Assembly (NCBI GenBank): GCA_021532125.1
Contig: JADYUX010000011.1
Location: forward strand, 1-47,790
Direction: 5' to 3'
Origin: Arcanobacterium haemolyticum
GTDB lineage: Bacteria > Actinomycetota > Actinomycetes > Actinomycetales > Actinomycetaceae
Length of the DNA stretch: 47,790 bases
In this document: piece after piece, positions 8,307 to 19,300 of the stretch
How the letters are laid out: the number at the start of each line of letters is the position of its first letter
How positions within the stretch are numbered: position 1 is the first letter of the stretch
The notes under the pieces: model-generated
Told to the model about the DNA's origin: nothing
Seen by the model: only the letters and a program-made list of their open reading frames with translations
The model's database searches: none
Position numbers and translations under genes: made by a program

Positions 8307-9221
8307 TCACACGCGAGCGTAGCGACGCAGCGTCACCCACGAGGCGAAGGCCGCCACAATAATCGAACCAAGTACGAGGAACGGGGCGAGGCGCCACACG
8401 TCGCCTGTGTCGATAATGCGCATCCACGACAGCGAGCTGCCGAGCCAATCGCTGATGAAGTAGCGGACCGTGACCCACAAGCCGGCAACCGACAGAATCG
8501 AACCGAGCAGCGCGGAAAGCACACCCTCCAAGATGAATGGGAGCTCGATAAAGAAGTTCGATGCACCCACATATCGCATAATCTCTGTTTCGTTCCGGCG
8601 CGACATTGCCGACAGTCGAATCGTCGTCGGCATGAGAAGCAGGGCGGTCAGGATCATGACAGCAGCGAGTGTTCCCGAGAGCATCGTGAACTTATTGAGA
8701 ATGTTGAACAGGGGTTCAAGCTGGTCTCGCTGATCGTTTACTTCTTCCACGCCCGGGCGGCCGGTCAAGGCATCTGTGACGACCTTGTACTTCTCAGGAT
8801 CGACAAGCTTAATTCGGAACGACACCTGCATCTGATCTGCAGTTACAGCATTAACCCACGCTGTGTCGGCCATGACCGATTTAAAGTTTGCGAGAGCATC
8901 ATCCTTTGATTCGAAACTCACCGAGTCAATGAGTGGTGCAAGCTCGTCGGAAGCGAGGTAGGCCTCGACATCGTCGATCTGTTCCTGAGTTGCCTCCCCA
9001 TCGGCGCACTGCGGATTCGTCGAATTCGTTGGACACATATAGACAGAGATTTCAACGTTCTCGTACCACTGCGTCTTAAAGTTACCGACCTGGCGCTGTA
9101 GCAACGCACCTGCACCGACAAAAAGCAACGATACGAAAGTCACGAGCGCAACTGAGGCAGCCATTGCTTTATTGGAGAAAAGGCCGCGGAAAGTCTGAGA
9201 GAGAATAAAACGGAAACGCAT
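8307..9221 (-). CDS. ftsX: Cell division protein FtsX
   Basis: A 304-residue permease-like partner of FtsE. It has an N-terminal cytoplasmic stretch, one transmembrane segment (about 22-44), a large extracellular domain (about 45-170) and three C-terminal segments with MSRRNETEIMRYVGAS, the conserved cytoplasmic loop. The extracellular domain holds two close Cys residues (MCPTNSTNPQC) that could form a disulfide. FtsX passes FtsE ATPase changes to a periplasmic or wall hydrolase. Start and ftsE stop overlap by one base (TGATG), showing tight coupling. Confidence 0.96.
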   Translation of the reverse strand: MRFRFILSQTFRGLFSNKAMAASVALVTFVSLLFVGAGALLQRQVGNFKTQWYENVEISVYMCPTNSTNPQCADGEATQEQIDDVEAYLASDELAPLIDSVSFESKDDALANFKSVMADTAWVNAVTADQMQVSFRIKLVDPEKYKVVTDALTGRPGVEEVNDQRDQLEPLFNILNKFTMLSGTLAAVMILTALLLMPTTIRLSAMSRRNETEIMRYVGASNFFIELPFILEGVLSALLGSILSVAGLWVTVRYFISDWLGSSLSWMRIIDTGDVWRLAPFLVLGSIIVAAFASWVTLRRYARV

Positions 9222-9913
9222 CAGTGCTGGCCACCTCCATAAACGCCGCGTGCCTGGTCACGGACAACCAGACCATCCTTGAGTTCGATGACTCGCTTAC
9301 GCATCTGGTTCACAATTGACTGATCGTGCGTCGCCATTACAACTGTTGTTCCCGTGCGATTAATGCGGTCGAGGAGACGCATAATCGAGAGTCCGGTTTC
9401 AAAATCAAGATTTCCTGTCGGCTCGTCCGCAAGAAGAATCTGTGGCCGGTTGACCATTGCGCGAGCAATAGCTACGCGCTGACGCTCGCCACCAGAAAGC
9501 TCGGTCATACGGCGCTTTTCTTTACCGTCGAGGCCCACCATCTTGAGCGCTTCTGGTACTTCCGTCTTAATACGGTGGCGTGGCGCACCAATCACTTGGA
9601 GCGCTAGAGCGACATTTCCCGCGACATCCATCGTGTCGAGCAAACGGAAGTCCTGGAATACTGTGCCGATTTGGCGACGAAGGAGCGGCACTCGTCGCGC
9701 CGAGACCGTTGAGAGGTCTTTCCCAAGTACTTGAACATGACCTGCCGTCGGACGCTCCTCAGCCAGGATGAGCGAGAGCATGGTCGATTTGCCGGAACCC
9801 GACGGGCCCACAAGAAAGACAAATTCGCCGCGCTCGACATTAAGGCTCACCGAATCGAGTGCCGGGCGGGCACCTTTTTGGTATAGCTTCGTCACGTTTT
9901 CGAATGTGATCAT
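9221..9913 (-). CDS. ftsE: Cell division ATP-binding protein FtsE
   Basis: A 230-residue ABC ATPase. Walker A is GPSGSGKST at 36-44, the signature LSGGERQ at 139-145, and Walker B ILLADEP at 159-165, followed by the D-loop and a His switch (ATHDQ). It pairs with FtsX to drive peptidoglycan hydrolysis at the septum. The ATG has an AGGTGA ribosome binding site. It is the first gene of the ftsE-ftsX-M23 operon and lies 261 bases beyond prfB. Confidence 0.97.
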   Translation of the reverse strand: MITFENVTKLYQKGARPALDSVSLNVERGEFVFLVGPSGSGKSTMLSLILAEERPTAGHVQVLGKDLSTVSARRVPLLRRQIGTVFQDFRLLDTMDVAGNVALALQVIGAPRHRIKTEVPEALKMVGLDGKEKRRMTELSGGERQRVAIARAMVNRPQILLADEPTGNLDFETGLSIMRLLDRINRTGTTVVMATHDQSIVNQMRKRVIELKDGLVVRDQARGVYGGGQH

Positions 9914-10087
9914 GAAATTTTCACCTGGTTGGTTGGCATGGTCAAGGTGAGCATACGGCCACTACCTTGAATTGAACGGGCGGCACGCCGTAATCAAAAT
10001 GTTATTTTTGGCGTGAGGTGCGCTGCGGCACTACGGCAGATCGCCGTCACGTCATAGCTCCGTCACACGGCAACTACGACAACAAGA

Positions 10088-10111
10088 AACGGGACGCCTA
10101 TACGCCCCGTT
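10088..10111 (-). terminator. Terminator after prfB
   Basis: Minus strand stem with one mismatch, arms AACGGGGCG and CGTCCCGTT, six-base loop, followed by TTTCTTGTTG, the same tail sequence seen after the M23 gene terminator. Confidence 0.7.
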
Positions 10112-10174
10112 CCTCACGCTGTTGGGATCGGACCCGCTGGGATGCCCTCACCGTCAATTATTCTGTGTCACCTT

Positions 10175-11308
10175 TTATTCTTTTTCAGCCTTCTCGCCTG
10201 TCGCGCGCCAGCGAATTCCAGCCTCAACGAAACCGTCAATGTCGCCGTCAAAGACGGATTCAGGATTACCTGCTTCAAAGCCAGTACGAAGATCTTTGAC
10301 CATCTGATAAGGCTGCAATACGTAGGAGCGCATCTGATCACCCCAGGATGCCTTGATGTCGCCAGCGAGTTCCTTCTTTTCCTTCGCTTCCTCCTCCTGC
10401 TTTAACAGAAGCAGTCGAGATTGAAGAACTCGCATTGCGGCCGCACGATTCTGGATCTGCGATTTCTCGTCCTGCATGGAAACGACGATACCCGTGGGCA
10501 AGTGGGTAATACGCACGGCGGAATCGGTGGTATTGACGGACTGACCACCCGGGCCCGACGAACGAAAGACGTCAATACGAATATCCGACTCGGGGATATC
10601 AATATGATCGGTCTGTTCGATGAGCGGGATAACTTCCACCGCAGCGAAGGATGTCTGGCGCCGGCCCTGGTTATCGAAGGGCGAGATGCGGACGAGGCGA
10701 TGTGTGCCGGCCTCAACCGAAAGCGTGCCGTATGCGTAGGGGGCATCGACCTCGAAGGTCGTGGATTTGATGCCGGCTTCTTCCGCGTAGGAGGTGTCCA
10801 TGACCTTCGTTGAATAGCCACGTCGTTCGGCCCATCGCAGATACATTCTCTGGAGCATCTGGGCGAAATCAGCGGCATCGACGCCGCCGGCACCCGAACG
10901 GATCGTGACGACAGCAGCGCGCTCGTCGTACTTCCCCGAGAGCAATGTGCGGATCTGAAGATCGTCAAGATCGGAGTGCACTGAGGAGAGTTCGGAATCG
11001 AGATCGGCGTACAGCTCGGCGGCCATCTCAGGGTCCTCTGCCCCTTCTTCCTGCGCCATTTCGAGGAGGGCTTCAAGATCATCGATGCGCTTTGCCATCG
11101 TATCGACCTTCTCAAGCTCCGACTGCGCATGTGAGAGTTTCGATGTGACGGCCTGCGCTTTCTCCGGGTCGTCCCACAAATCGGGTGCAGCCGATTCCTC
11201 GGTTAGCACGGCAATACGGTCGCGCAAACCCTCCGGGTCGGTGACGAGGAGGACTTGTTGGAAAGACTTACGCAGATTCTCGATCTCAATATCGTATTCA
11301 GTGGCCAC
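10175..11308 (-). CDS. prfB: Peptide chain release factor 2
   Basis: A 377-residue class I release factor that ends translation at UGA and UAA. It has SGAGGVDA at 138-145, the UGA-reading SPF tripeptide at 209-211 and the catalytic GGQ at 254-256. The frame is continuous: the programmed frameshift used by prfB of many other bacteria is absent. The start is GTG 11306-11308. There is no Shine-Dalgarno, but TAGCCT ends six bases upstream, so this mRNA is likely leaderless. Confidence 0.96.
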   Translation of the reverse strand: MATEYDIEIENLRKSFQQVLLVTDPEGLRDRIAVLTEESAAPDLWDDPEKAQAVTSKLSHAQSELEKVDTMAKRIDDLEALLEMAQEEGAEDPEMAAELYADLDSELSSVHSDLDDLQIRTLLSGKYDERAAVVTIRSGAGGVDAADFAQMLQRMYLRWAERRGYSTKVMDTSYAEEAGIKSTTFEVDAPYAYGTLSVEAGTHRLVRISPFDNQGRRQTSFAAVEVIPLIEQTDHIDIPESDIRIDVFRSSGPGGQSVNTTDSAVRITHLPTGIVVSMQDEKSQIQNRAAAMRVLQSRLLLLKQEEEAKEKKELAGDIKASWGDQMRSYVLQPYQMVKDLRTGFEAGNPESVFDGDIDGFVEAGIRWRATGEKAEKE

Positions 11309-11314
11309 AAATTA

Positions 11315-11320
11315 AGGCTA
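11315..11320 (-). promoter_or_regulatory. -10 box of the leaderless prfB promoter
   Basis: Minus strand TAGCCT, six bases before the GTG start. TCGTCG lies 12 bases further upstream, one base off the spacing seen in other promoters of the window. Confidence 0.4.
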
Positions 11321-11551
11321 CCGTATGCCATGCGACGAGCCTTCCTAGGGCGTGCGAATTCACCTGTGATGTGCCTGAAACCACCGAGTTACAGCGACAT
11401 GCGAGGGGCATTCGTGAGTGCATGTATGGAGTAGCTCGGGTAGCCACACGGAGGGATGCCGACCCCTCACCTGGGACGCAATGGGTTGTGAGGCCCGGGT
11501 GATTCTCGGCGAAAATGCGCGTGTGGAGGTGCACTTTCACGCCGAAGCACG

Positions 11552-11557
11552 TAGGTT
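11552..11557 (+). promoter_or_regulatory. -10 box of the leaderless phosphotransferase promoter
   Basis: TAGGTT, then GGCTGT, then the GTG start at 11564. No Shine-Dalgarno sequence is present. Confidence 0.4.
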
Positions 11558-11563
11558 GGCTGT

Positions 11564-12619
11564 GTGAAGAGTTCTCCGTATTTCTTGGCAGCGCTTGCGG
11601 TCGGTGCGATCGAGGGGCTTGAGGCTGTTGGTGTTCGCCCGCCCTATAGTGAGACGGACGACTTTGTGACGGGGTGCGTGCTTGATGCTCGTGGCCGCCG
11701 CTGGGTTGTGAAGTGTCCTCGGAATCTTTCTGCGGCGACGATGCTTGAGGCTGAGGCTGCGCTGGCCCCGAGTTTGCTTCATGAGCTGCGTGCGGGAAAT
11801 TTGCCGTTCGATATTGTGCGCCCGGCTGGTTTTGCGGATGTTAAGACGGGGGGTCGTGCCGTCGTCTACCCGGAGCCTTTCGGCCAGCCGTGGGCCTTTG
11901 AGCGTCTCGACGATGATGGCACTCGGGAGCTTGCTCGTGCTATTGCGTCGATCCATATGCTGTCGCCGGATGTTGTGAGTCGTGCTGGTTTGCCTGTGTA
12001 TTCGGCTGAGGATTGTCGTATTCGTCAGCTCACGGAGTTGCAAAATGCTAACCATGCGAGCCCGATATCGCCTGTTTTGGTGCGGCGCTGGGAGAATGCG
12101 CTTGAAGATTCGGCGTTGTGGAACTTTGAACCTGTGATGGTTCATGGCGACGTTGCGAGTGAGAACTTCTTGTGGTCGAACGATTCGATTTCCACGGTGT
12201 GTGGCTTCGGTGAGGCTCATGTGGGCGATCCGGCAACTGATTTGGCTCCGCTGGTTGCTCTCGGTGATGATTTCTTCGATATTGCGCGTGAATCGTACGA
12301 GAATACGCGCGGTGTGACACTTGATTCGGCGGCTTATTCGCGCTCGCAGCTGCTCTCGGAGTTGGCGATTGTGCGTTGGCTGTTATTTGGGCTTCGTACT
12401 GAGAATCGCGATGTGGTTGCGGATGCTCGGGAGATGCTCGACGATCTTGCTCGCGAGGTCGAGTCGCATCCTGAACTTAATCCTGGGCCGGCGTGGCATG
12501 TTGATCCCGAGGTGTCGTCTGTTGCTGCTGAGCCTTTCGTGGATGAGGATGCTCCACTTTCAGTGGTCCCGGATATTGTGCCGGCCAGCGAGACTGCTCC
12601 GGGAATCGACGAACGATAA
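11564..12619 (+). CDS. APH-like phosphotransferase family protein with altered DFG motif
   Basis: A 351-residue protein with the aminoglycoside/choline phosphotransferase fold. It shows VVK at 48-50 (likely ATP-binding Lys), the catalytic loop HGDVASEN at 194-201 and GDPATDLA at 221-228. The position that normally reads IDFG (metal-binding Asp) reads CGFG at 213-216, so the Asp is a Gly. Activity may be lost or changed. The C-terminal 60 residues are acidic and proline-rich. It is convergent with adnB; phosphotransferases of this type are, as I recall, common near adnAB in Actinobacteria. Substrate unknown; an antibiotic-resistance role should not be assumed. Confidence 0.75.
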   Translation: MKSSPYFLAALAVGAIEGLEAVGVRPPYSETDDFVTGCVLDARGRRWVVKCPRNLSAATMLEAEAALAPSLLHELRAGNLPFDIVRPAGFADVKTGGRAVVYPEPFGQPWAFERLDDDGTRELARAIASIHMLSPDVVSRAGLPVYSAEDCRIRQLTELQNANHASPISPVLVRRWENALEDSALWNFEPVMVHGDVASENFLWSNDSISTVCGFGEAHVGDPATDLAPLVALGDDFFDIARESYENTRGVTLDSAAYSRSQLLSELAIVRWLLFGLRTENRDVVADAREMLDDLAREVESHPELNPGPAWHVDPEVSSVAAEPFVDEDAPLSVVPDIVPASETAPGIDER

Positions 12620-12627
12620 GGCGTCCG

Positions 12628-12687
12628 GCTTGGGGTGTGGTTCCGGATGATCCACGGTCCGGGATATCCGGATGCCGCACACCAAGC
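12628..12687. terminator. Candidate bidirectional terminator between convergent genes
   Basis: An imperfect inverted repeat pairs GCTTGG-x-GTGTG and CCGGAT (12628-12648) with ATCCGG and CACAC-CAAGC (12666-12687). It lies between the ends of the phosphotransferase gene and adnB. There is no long T run, so termination is inferred. Confidence 0.4.
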
Positions 12688-12697
12688 GGTCTGGCTG

Positions 12698-15600
12698 TTA
12701 TTCATCGGTTCCTTGGGCGAAGCCGTCGGCGATTTTTGATTCGATCTCCTGCTCGCTGAGGTGGCCGGCGCGCAGGTCGCGTAGCTCGGGCGCTTCGCGG
12801 AGGTAGACGAAGCAGGCGTCGATGTTGTCGAGTTCGACGTTGTGTGTGCGTGCCCATGCGAGACGGTAGATTGCGAGCTGGAGTTCGCGTGCAGGTAGCT
12901 GCGCTGCGGTTGGTCGCCGCCCTGATTTCCAGTCGACGATCGTGATGGGGGCCCTGTCGGGGTCAGCGCTGGTATCGAGCACGGCGTCGATTGTGCATCG
13001 AAGGATTCGCCCTTGGACGACGATTTCGAGCGGCTGTTCGATAGCTATAGCTGGATAGCGTGACCACGGTGATGCTTCGAATGCCTGGAAAAGTTTGTCT
13101 TCTTCTGCGGTTGTGAGTGTTTCTTCGTCGTACGACTCACTGAGGGGTTCGAGTAGTTCGTCGATATCTAGTGTTGCCACTCCTGAGAAACTCTGTGCGA
13201 TGCGAGCGTGAATGGCGTTTCCGAGGCGGGCTGCTGTACTTGGTTGTTGCGGAATTGGCCGGAGTTGATTTCGTGTGAATTCGTCGGGGTTGGCGATGAG
13301 GCGCACCATGTCGGTAGCGGTGTAGTAGGGCCGTTCCATCTGCTTGCTGCTCGTGCTGTGGTATTCCGCGATGAGTTCGTCGACCTGCCAGGCGATATCC
13401 GGGCTGAGGCGCGACGGCGTGGTGTTGGCGCCGGCCTGCCCACGTAGGAGGTCGTGGGGCCATCGTGGGAGGGTGGTGTGGGCGTAGTCGGGCACTTCCT
13501 TGATCGCGTGCGCTTGCGGAAGTTCGCCGACTTCGCGGGTGAGTTCGTCGAGCGTAATCTGGTCGGGAACTGATGCGGTGAATTCCGGTGGCCAGTCGCT
13601 TCCGGCAAGTTCGCTGATTGGATGGACGACTGAGTGGACGGTATGTTCCTCATGCTCGTGCCCTGCGGGCGGTTCGATGAAGGCATGGTCGAGGATGTCG
13701 GTGAGGAATATCGATCTCGGTAGGATCGGCACGAGCGGGATTCCTGGCCGAATTCGCGGGAGTTCTCGACGGGCTAGGGCGTATCCGGCGAGGAGGAGTT
13801 CGGATCGTGGCCGGGTGAAGGCCACGTATGCGAGGCGTCGGGCCTCTGCTGTTCCGTGCTCTGGAAGGTCTGTCTTCTTAAAGTGTGAGTACGCTTGGGC
13901 GGCTTCGGTGCGGTTGGCGAAGTGTTCGAGAGAGAAGTGTGGCAGGTGTGGGTAGTCGGTGCGGAGTGGGAAGGGGAAGGTGGCAGTATTTTGGGGCCAT
14001 GCTTCTACTCGTCCAACGACAGAGAATTGCTCACCGACCAGTTCGGGCACGACGACGAGGTCATTCCATTCGAGGCCTTTTGAGGCGTGAATGGTCATGA
14101 TCTGGACGACACCCGAGTGCACTTCGACATCCTCGGTGATATCTGTTCCAGATTCTTCTTCGCCTCCGTGTTCGTGTGCTTCGACGGCATCGAGCCATTC
14201 GACGAAGTCGCTGAGTCGGCATCCTGGGTGTGTCTTTGCGAAGTCGCTGGCGACAGTCACAAACGAATCGAGAGATGTGCGTACTCGTCGTTCGCCTTTG
14301 GCGCGGCTCGCTGTTGCCACATCGATGCCGAGCAGGCGTGAGGCGAGAGCAACGATGTTGGGCAGCGGTGAATGAATGTGGGCGCGGAGTTCGCGCAGGA
14401 TTGTGGCGACGTGTTGGAGTTTTCGTGCGCCTTCGCCACTGAGATTAACGGTCCAAGAGGCGTCGAGTTCGTAGGTCGTGCCGTGCGTGAGTTCTGCACT
14501 TTCGTCGTCAATGCTTCGGCCTATGAGGCGAGAATTCGTGTCGGAGAAGCCAGCTAAGAGTTCGACGAGGTTGTATTCGACGGGAGAATCTTGAGGCGCT
14601 CCGTAGATATCGTGGACTTCTCGACTGATCGCTGACCGTGATACTTGCCGGAGGATCCGCACGTCATCGATGCCTACTCCAAAGAGGGTGAGTAGGCGCA
14701 TGAGCAGGTCGTTCCGGCGAGGATTAGCGATGAGGCCGAGTGCTGATCGGATGGTGAGAATCTCCGGGCGAACGACGAGGCTCTCCCCTCCGATTACTTC
14801 GTAGGGAATGTCAAGTTCAGTGAGTGCCTCGACGATGTCGTCGATGTATTCGCGTTTACGACACAGGACAGCAATTTCAGCTTCGCGGCCCTCGTCGCGT
14901 GCGTGGCGCATGACGTCGCGGATTCGCCGTGCGATTGCGCGGTAGTGATCGTCCCTAAACCAGGTGCGTATCTCTGAGACGAGGCCTGGCCCGGCACCGG
15001 GGCGCGGCCGTAGTTCGAGAGGCTGGGAGATGCTCGTGGGAGTACTGGTTGCGGCTGACGGTGTTTCGCCTGCCTGGTGGGGTTCTACGCCCGTCTGGGC
15101 AGTTGTGGTATCTGCAGGTGCGTCGTCGTAAGTTGCACGTACTTGTGCGACGAATTGCCCGCTTACCGCGTTTGCGGCGGCGAGGATTGCTTCGTCGTTT
15201 CTGAAGGAGATGGAGAGGTGGAGTTTGTGGATGCCGCCAAGTCTCTGCCCGAATTCGGTGGCGAAATCTGCGAGGGCGTTTGCACTTGCGCCTCGCCATC
15301 CGTAGATCGCTTGCTGCGGATCACCGACCGCGCAGATCGACCTGTATCCAGGCGGTAGCGTTGCCGGGGCAAGTGTATCGAGGAGGAATTTCGCCTGATT
15401 AACCGAGGTGTCCTGGTATTCGTCGAGAAGAATGAGCTTATAGCGGCTCGCGATTTCTGTTCCAATTTCGGGAAATTCCTCGCATACTCGCCCTGCCATG
15501 GCCACTTGGTCGGCAAATTCGAGGAGGCCTGCGGCTTTCTTGTGCTCAAAATATCGCTCGACAATTCGCAGGAGGTCGCGACGAAGTTCGAGCGAGCCTC

Positions 15601-16303
15601 GGGCCTTCAGGAGGTCGCGCCATACCTCGGCAGCTCCGGGTATGCCTTTTTCAAGACTGGGGCCCTTTTCGAGGCGGTCTAGTGCGAAAATCTGGGAGTC
15701 GAAGAATTCGCGTGCCTCGTTGATGCTCTTTCGGTTGTCGATGAGGCCCGCAGCGAGGACAAGGCTATTCGTGATGAGGCTCGTGCGGCTCGCCGTTGCG
15801 AATGATTCGGACGCACCATCGAATAATTCGTAGGAGTCGACGATGGAAGCCATAACTTGGTAACGCTCAGCGTCTGTGATGAGGCGTGCGCGAGAATCTG
15901 CACCGATGAGCATTCCGTAGCTTGACGCGATTCCTGAGGCGAACGAGTTGTAGGTGGCGATGGTTGGCCTCATAAGTGATTCGTGAATCCCGCGTGAGGA
16001 TTCTGAGCTGCCCTGCCCGATGAGATGGCGTTGCCGGAGGATCGATAAGGCATTTTCGACGCGCTCAGCTAGCTCTCCTGCCGCTTTTGTTGTAAAGGTG
16101 AGGCCGAGAACCTCGTGCGGCTGTATTGTGCCGATGGCGAGTTGGTACGCGATGCGTTTTGTCATAGTGGCAGTCTTGCCCGAACCAGCACCGGCGACGA
16201 CGAGGATGGCAGGGCTGTCCGAGACGACGACATCGCGCTGCTCAGAGGTTGGCGGATACTTGGGATCGAGAGCCTGCATAACGAGCTCGTAGGTCGGTTT
16301 CAT
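12698..16303 (-). CDS. adnB: AdnB-like ATP-dependent helicase-nuclease subunit
   Basis: A 1201-residue UvrD/Rep-type superfamily 1 helicase fused to a C-terminal RecB-type nuclease. Motifs: Q motif PPTSEQRDVV near 17, Walker A AGAGSGKT at 37-44, motif II LLDEYQDTS, motif III VGDPQQAIYGWRGA, and late helicase motifs VQIMTIHASKGLEW and YVAFTRPRSEL. The nuclease domain keeps its His (GNAIHARI), Asp (CTIDAV) and DWKSG triad, so both activities appear intact. With AdnA it would resect double-strand breaks. The ATG at 16301-16303 overlaps the adnA stop (ATGA); an upstream in-frame start would intrude on adnA. Confidence 0.9.
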   Translation of the reverse strand: MKPTYELVMQALDPKYPPTSEQRDVVVSDSPAILVVAGAGSGKTATMTKRIAYQLAIGTIQPHEVLGLTFTTKAAGELAERVENALSILRQRHLIGQGSSESSRGIHESLMRPTIATYNSFASGIASSYGMLIGADSRARLITDAERYQVMASIVDSYELFDGASESFATASRTSLITNSLVLAAGLIDNRKSINEAREFFDSQIFALDRLEKGPSLEKGIPGAAEVWRDLLKARGSLELRRDLLRIVERYFEHKKAAGLLEFADQVAMAGRVCEEFPEIGTEIASRYKLILLDEYQDTSVNQAKFLLDTLAPATLPPGYRSICAVGDPQQAIYGWRGASANALADFATEFGQRLGGIHKLHLSISFRNDEAILAAANAVSGQFVAQVRATYDDAPADTTTAQTGVEPHQAGETPSAATSTPTSISQPLELRPRPGAGPGLVSEIRTWFRDDHYRAIARRIRDVMRHARDEGREAEIAVLCRKREYIDDIVEALTELDIPYEVIGGESLVVRPEILTIRSALGLIANPRRNDLLMRLLTLFGVGIDDVRILRQVSRSAISREVHDIYGAPQDSPVEYNLVELLAGFSDTNSRLIGRSIDDESAELTHGTTYELDASWTVNLSGEGARKLQHVATILRELRAHIHSPLPNIVALASRLLGIDVATASRAKGERRVRTSLDSFVTVASDFAKTHPGCRLSDFVEWLDAVEAHEHGGEEESGTDITEDVEVHSGVVQIMTIHASKGLEWNDLVVVPELVGEQFSVVGRVEAWPQNTATFPFPLRTDYPHLPHFSLEHFANRTEAAQAYSHFKKTDLPEHGTAEARRLAYVAFTRPRSELLLAGYALARRELPRIRPGIPLVPILPRSIFLTDILDHAFIEPPAGHEHEEHTVHSVVHPISELAGSDWPPEFTASVPDQITLDELTREVGELPQAHAIKEVPDYAHTTLPRWPHDLLRGQAGANTTPSRLSPDIAWQVDELIAEYHSTSSKQMERPYYTATDMVRLIANPDEFTRNQLRPIPQQPSTAARLGNAIHARIAQSFSGVATLDIDELLEPLSESYDEETLTTAEEDKLFQAFEASPWSRYPAIAIEQPLEIVVQGRILRCTIDAVLDTSADPDRAPITIVDWKSGRRPTAAQLPARELQLAIYRLAWARTHNVELDNIDACFVYLREAPELRDLRAGHLSEQEIESKIADGFAQGTDE

Positions 16304-19300
16304 GAGAAGAGCCTTCCTTGTGATACGGCGGGGCACACGATTGCGAACTGGCAATGCCGGCAGCGGTTGTCGTCAGGGTTAGCCGGGAGTTCACGCATGG
16401 AGAGAATCGCAGCGGCGTTGACGATCCGAGTGTGCGCACGTTCTCGGGTACTCTCCGTTAATGGTCGTTGTTCACGAATCGTAGGCATGCCACTTGCTAG
16501 AGCTTTACCGACGTACACAAGTTCGGCGCCGCGGGATTCTCCTATGCCCGACCGTTCAACGGCCCATTGATATACCTGCATCTGGACGTTATCTTCCGCT
16601 TCTGCTTTTGATAACGTGGCGTTTTTCCCTGTCTTAAAGTCGGCGATTCGCACGCCCTCGTCAATGAGAAGGCGATCGAGGCGGGCCGTGACGAGAATAT
16701 CGGAACCGACTTCGACGCGGACACCCTGCTCAACTTCGATATGAGAATCTTTTTGACTCTCGATATACGTGGCGAGGGTTTCGACTTTCTTTTTCGTTTC
16801 GGCATAGTCGCGCGCGGCAATGACCGACGAATCTGGCGAGGGCATAGTTTTCCCCCATTCTTCGTCAAGCATGGCGAGCATTGATGCGCGCGGACCGTGA
16901 GGGAATTCTTGGGCGATGGCGTGGATGAGAGTTCCGAGATCTGCCGCTTTATGCCCATCGGTGCGTTCGGCACCGAGTACGGAAAGCACACCTCTGAGCG
17001 GGCATGCGAGAAGCGACTCGACGCGGGAAGGCGACACTGCGATGCGCCCGCTCCCGAGATAAGGGTTGCCGACCACTCTCATCGCTTCGCTCTCAGGCTG
17101 GGCTGCGATCATTGGCGAATCGACCCACACATGAGGATCTGCCTCGCGCACGCCCGCAGCTTGCAAGCGTAAAAGGAGATCCTGTGCCTCCCTGCTATCT
17201 TCGCCGCCGAGCGCTTGACGGAGCTTGCCGATGATGCTCGCCAAGCTCAGATCAGAGTAGAGGGAGTCAATTGCCCAGAGGATACGCGAGGGCGCAAGCT
17301 CATCTGGTCGATCGTCAGAAGGCCCCGGTTCTGCTCGACGAGGTGACTGAGCACCGGATGCCCCGACGTGTGGTTCAAGGGCGATGCCGTGCAGATTTTT
17401 CGCAAGGGCGTGGTATTCGTCGGCCTCCCGGCCTGTGTACGCCTCGCGAAGCTCATCGATAGTTGAAACCGGCGTGAAACCGAGTGCCGCGAAGAAACGG
17501 GATGGCGCGTGCCCGTTCCCTCGGACGCACGTGAGAACGACACTTGTGCGTGCGCGAGTGATGGCGTGATGGAACTGACGAAGTTCGTCGTCAAGGATGT
17601 CGTTCACTGCCTCGCGCTGCTCTTCGACCAGGTCGATGCCGGCCACATGCCGGCCCGCAGCGATATTCGCTAGTTTCCCTGTGTGCGTGTAGGTATCGCG
17701 AATCTGAAGGTTAGGCCAGGTGCCGTCATCAAAGCTGGCGACGATGACGTGGTTCCATTCATACCCTTGAGAGGCCGCAGGAGTTGTGAGAGTGACGTAA
17801 TCGCCCAGAGCGCCTGCACGTGCAATGGAATCTTCCGGCAGATCCTGCGACTCGATTTCGTGAAGGAACTCTAAGATGTGAATATCCGGATCACGATCTG
17901 ACATTCGTTGCGCCACGCGGAAAAGCTGAATGATTGAATCGAGGGCTTCGTCGGCATCATCGCCAGAGTTTCCCCCTGCGAGGGCCAGACGCTGCCATTC
18001 GTCGGCTTTTCCGCTCGCGTCCCACGCAGCCCAGAGCACGTGTTCAGCCTGACCATGATGCACGCGGTACGCGCGACGAATCTTCTCGATGATACGCGCC
18101 ACCTCAACCAGCTTGTCCGCTCCACGCGGCGCGATCTCGCGAACTGCCTCAGCCCCCTCCAGGACGACGCACAGCAGTTCTTCCTCCAATCGTTGGCCTC
18201 CACGAATCAGCTCGTATGCGCGTAAGGCACGCCCACTGCGCACGAGGTCTATCGGGTCGATTCCAACAATCATCGAGGTGAGAACCGCCCCGACATCGCC
18301 GGGCGCCACTGAGCCCGTGCTCTCCCCCAGTTCCTTTGCGAGAGCACACTTCACAAGACCGAGAAGCGAGGCAACTGAATTGCGATCTCTCAAAGGAATA
18401 TCGCTGCCGATTTGAGCGACAGGCACGCCGCGCCGCACAAGGAAGGAACGCATGTCTGTATGAGCCGCCCGTGACCGCGTGATGATTGCAAATTGTGAAT
18501 ACGGCTCGCCTGTACGCAGATGCCGTTCGCGAATGTAGCGAGCTATCGCCCCTAGTTGTTCTTCATCGTGGATGAAGGCATAGGCACCAACGGCATCGTC
18601 CGATTCGCCTGCCTGCGGTTCACGATGCGAGGCAACTTCACCACTGACCCGAATGAAGTTGGTCAACGTATCGGCGAGCGTAGCGATCTCGTGCCCACCT
18701 CGGTGCCTCGTCGTCAGTGACACGATCTCGCATCCAAGGCCCTCTGGCGCGGGGCGGCCCACAATTCCAGGAAGCGCCGATATACCTCCACGGAAACCCT
18801 GAACTGCACTATCAGGACTTCCGGCGACGACGAGTGCCGCACCGGTATCCCCAAGCTCGCTGAGCAGGGCGAGGATTGAACGCGGGGAATTCTGAATATC
18901 GTCAACGAGAATCCAATCCCAGTGAGGCCGCGCCACTTCCCTCGATTGATGGTGAGGTGATGAGTTGACGAATTCTTCCCATGCGTGGAGCACGGATGCT
19001 GCCGTTGCGACGAGCTGAGCGTGATCGAGCCGATCCGGGGAATCCGAACGCCCCGACAGTGCATCGTGAGTCTCGTTAAGTTCGCGGTATAGGCGAAGGA
19101 TGTGCGCACCCGCAATCCACATCGGCTCGGAGTGCCGGACACCGAGCTCTTCAAGATCATCCGGACCATATCCGAGTTCTTGTGCACGAGTAATAAGATC
19201 ACGTACTTGCGCACGAAACTCCGGCATCATGCGCGCCTCACCTTGAGCGAAACTCGGATACTCGATTTCCACATCCGTCATAGCGAGGATTTCCGCGAGG

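Noticed and set aside
10175-11308. Programmed frameshift in prfB
   Set aside because: The frame is continuous from the GTG start with no internal TGA; nothing suggests frameshifting.
16304-16354. Upstream start for adnB
   Set aside because: It would overlap adnA by over 50 bases; the ATGA overlap start at 16303 is typical coupling.
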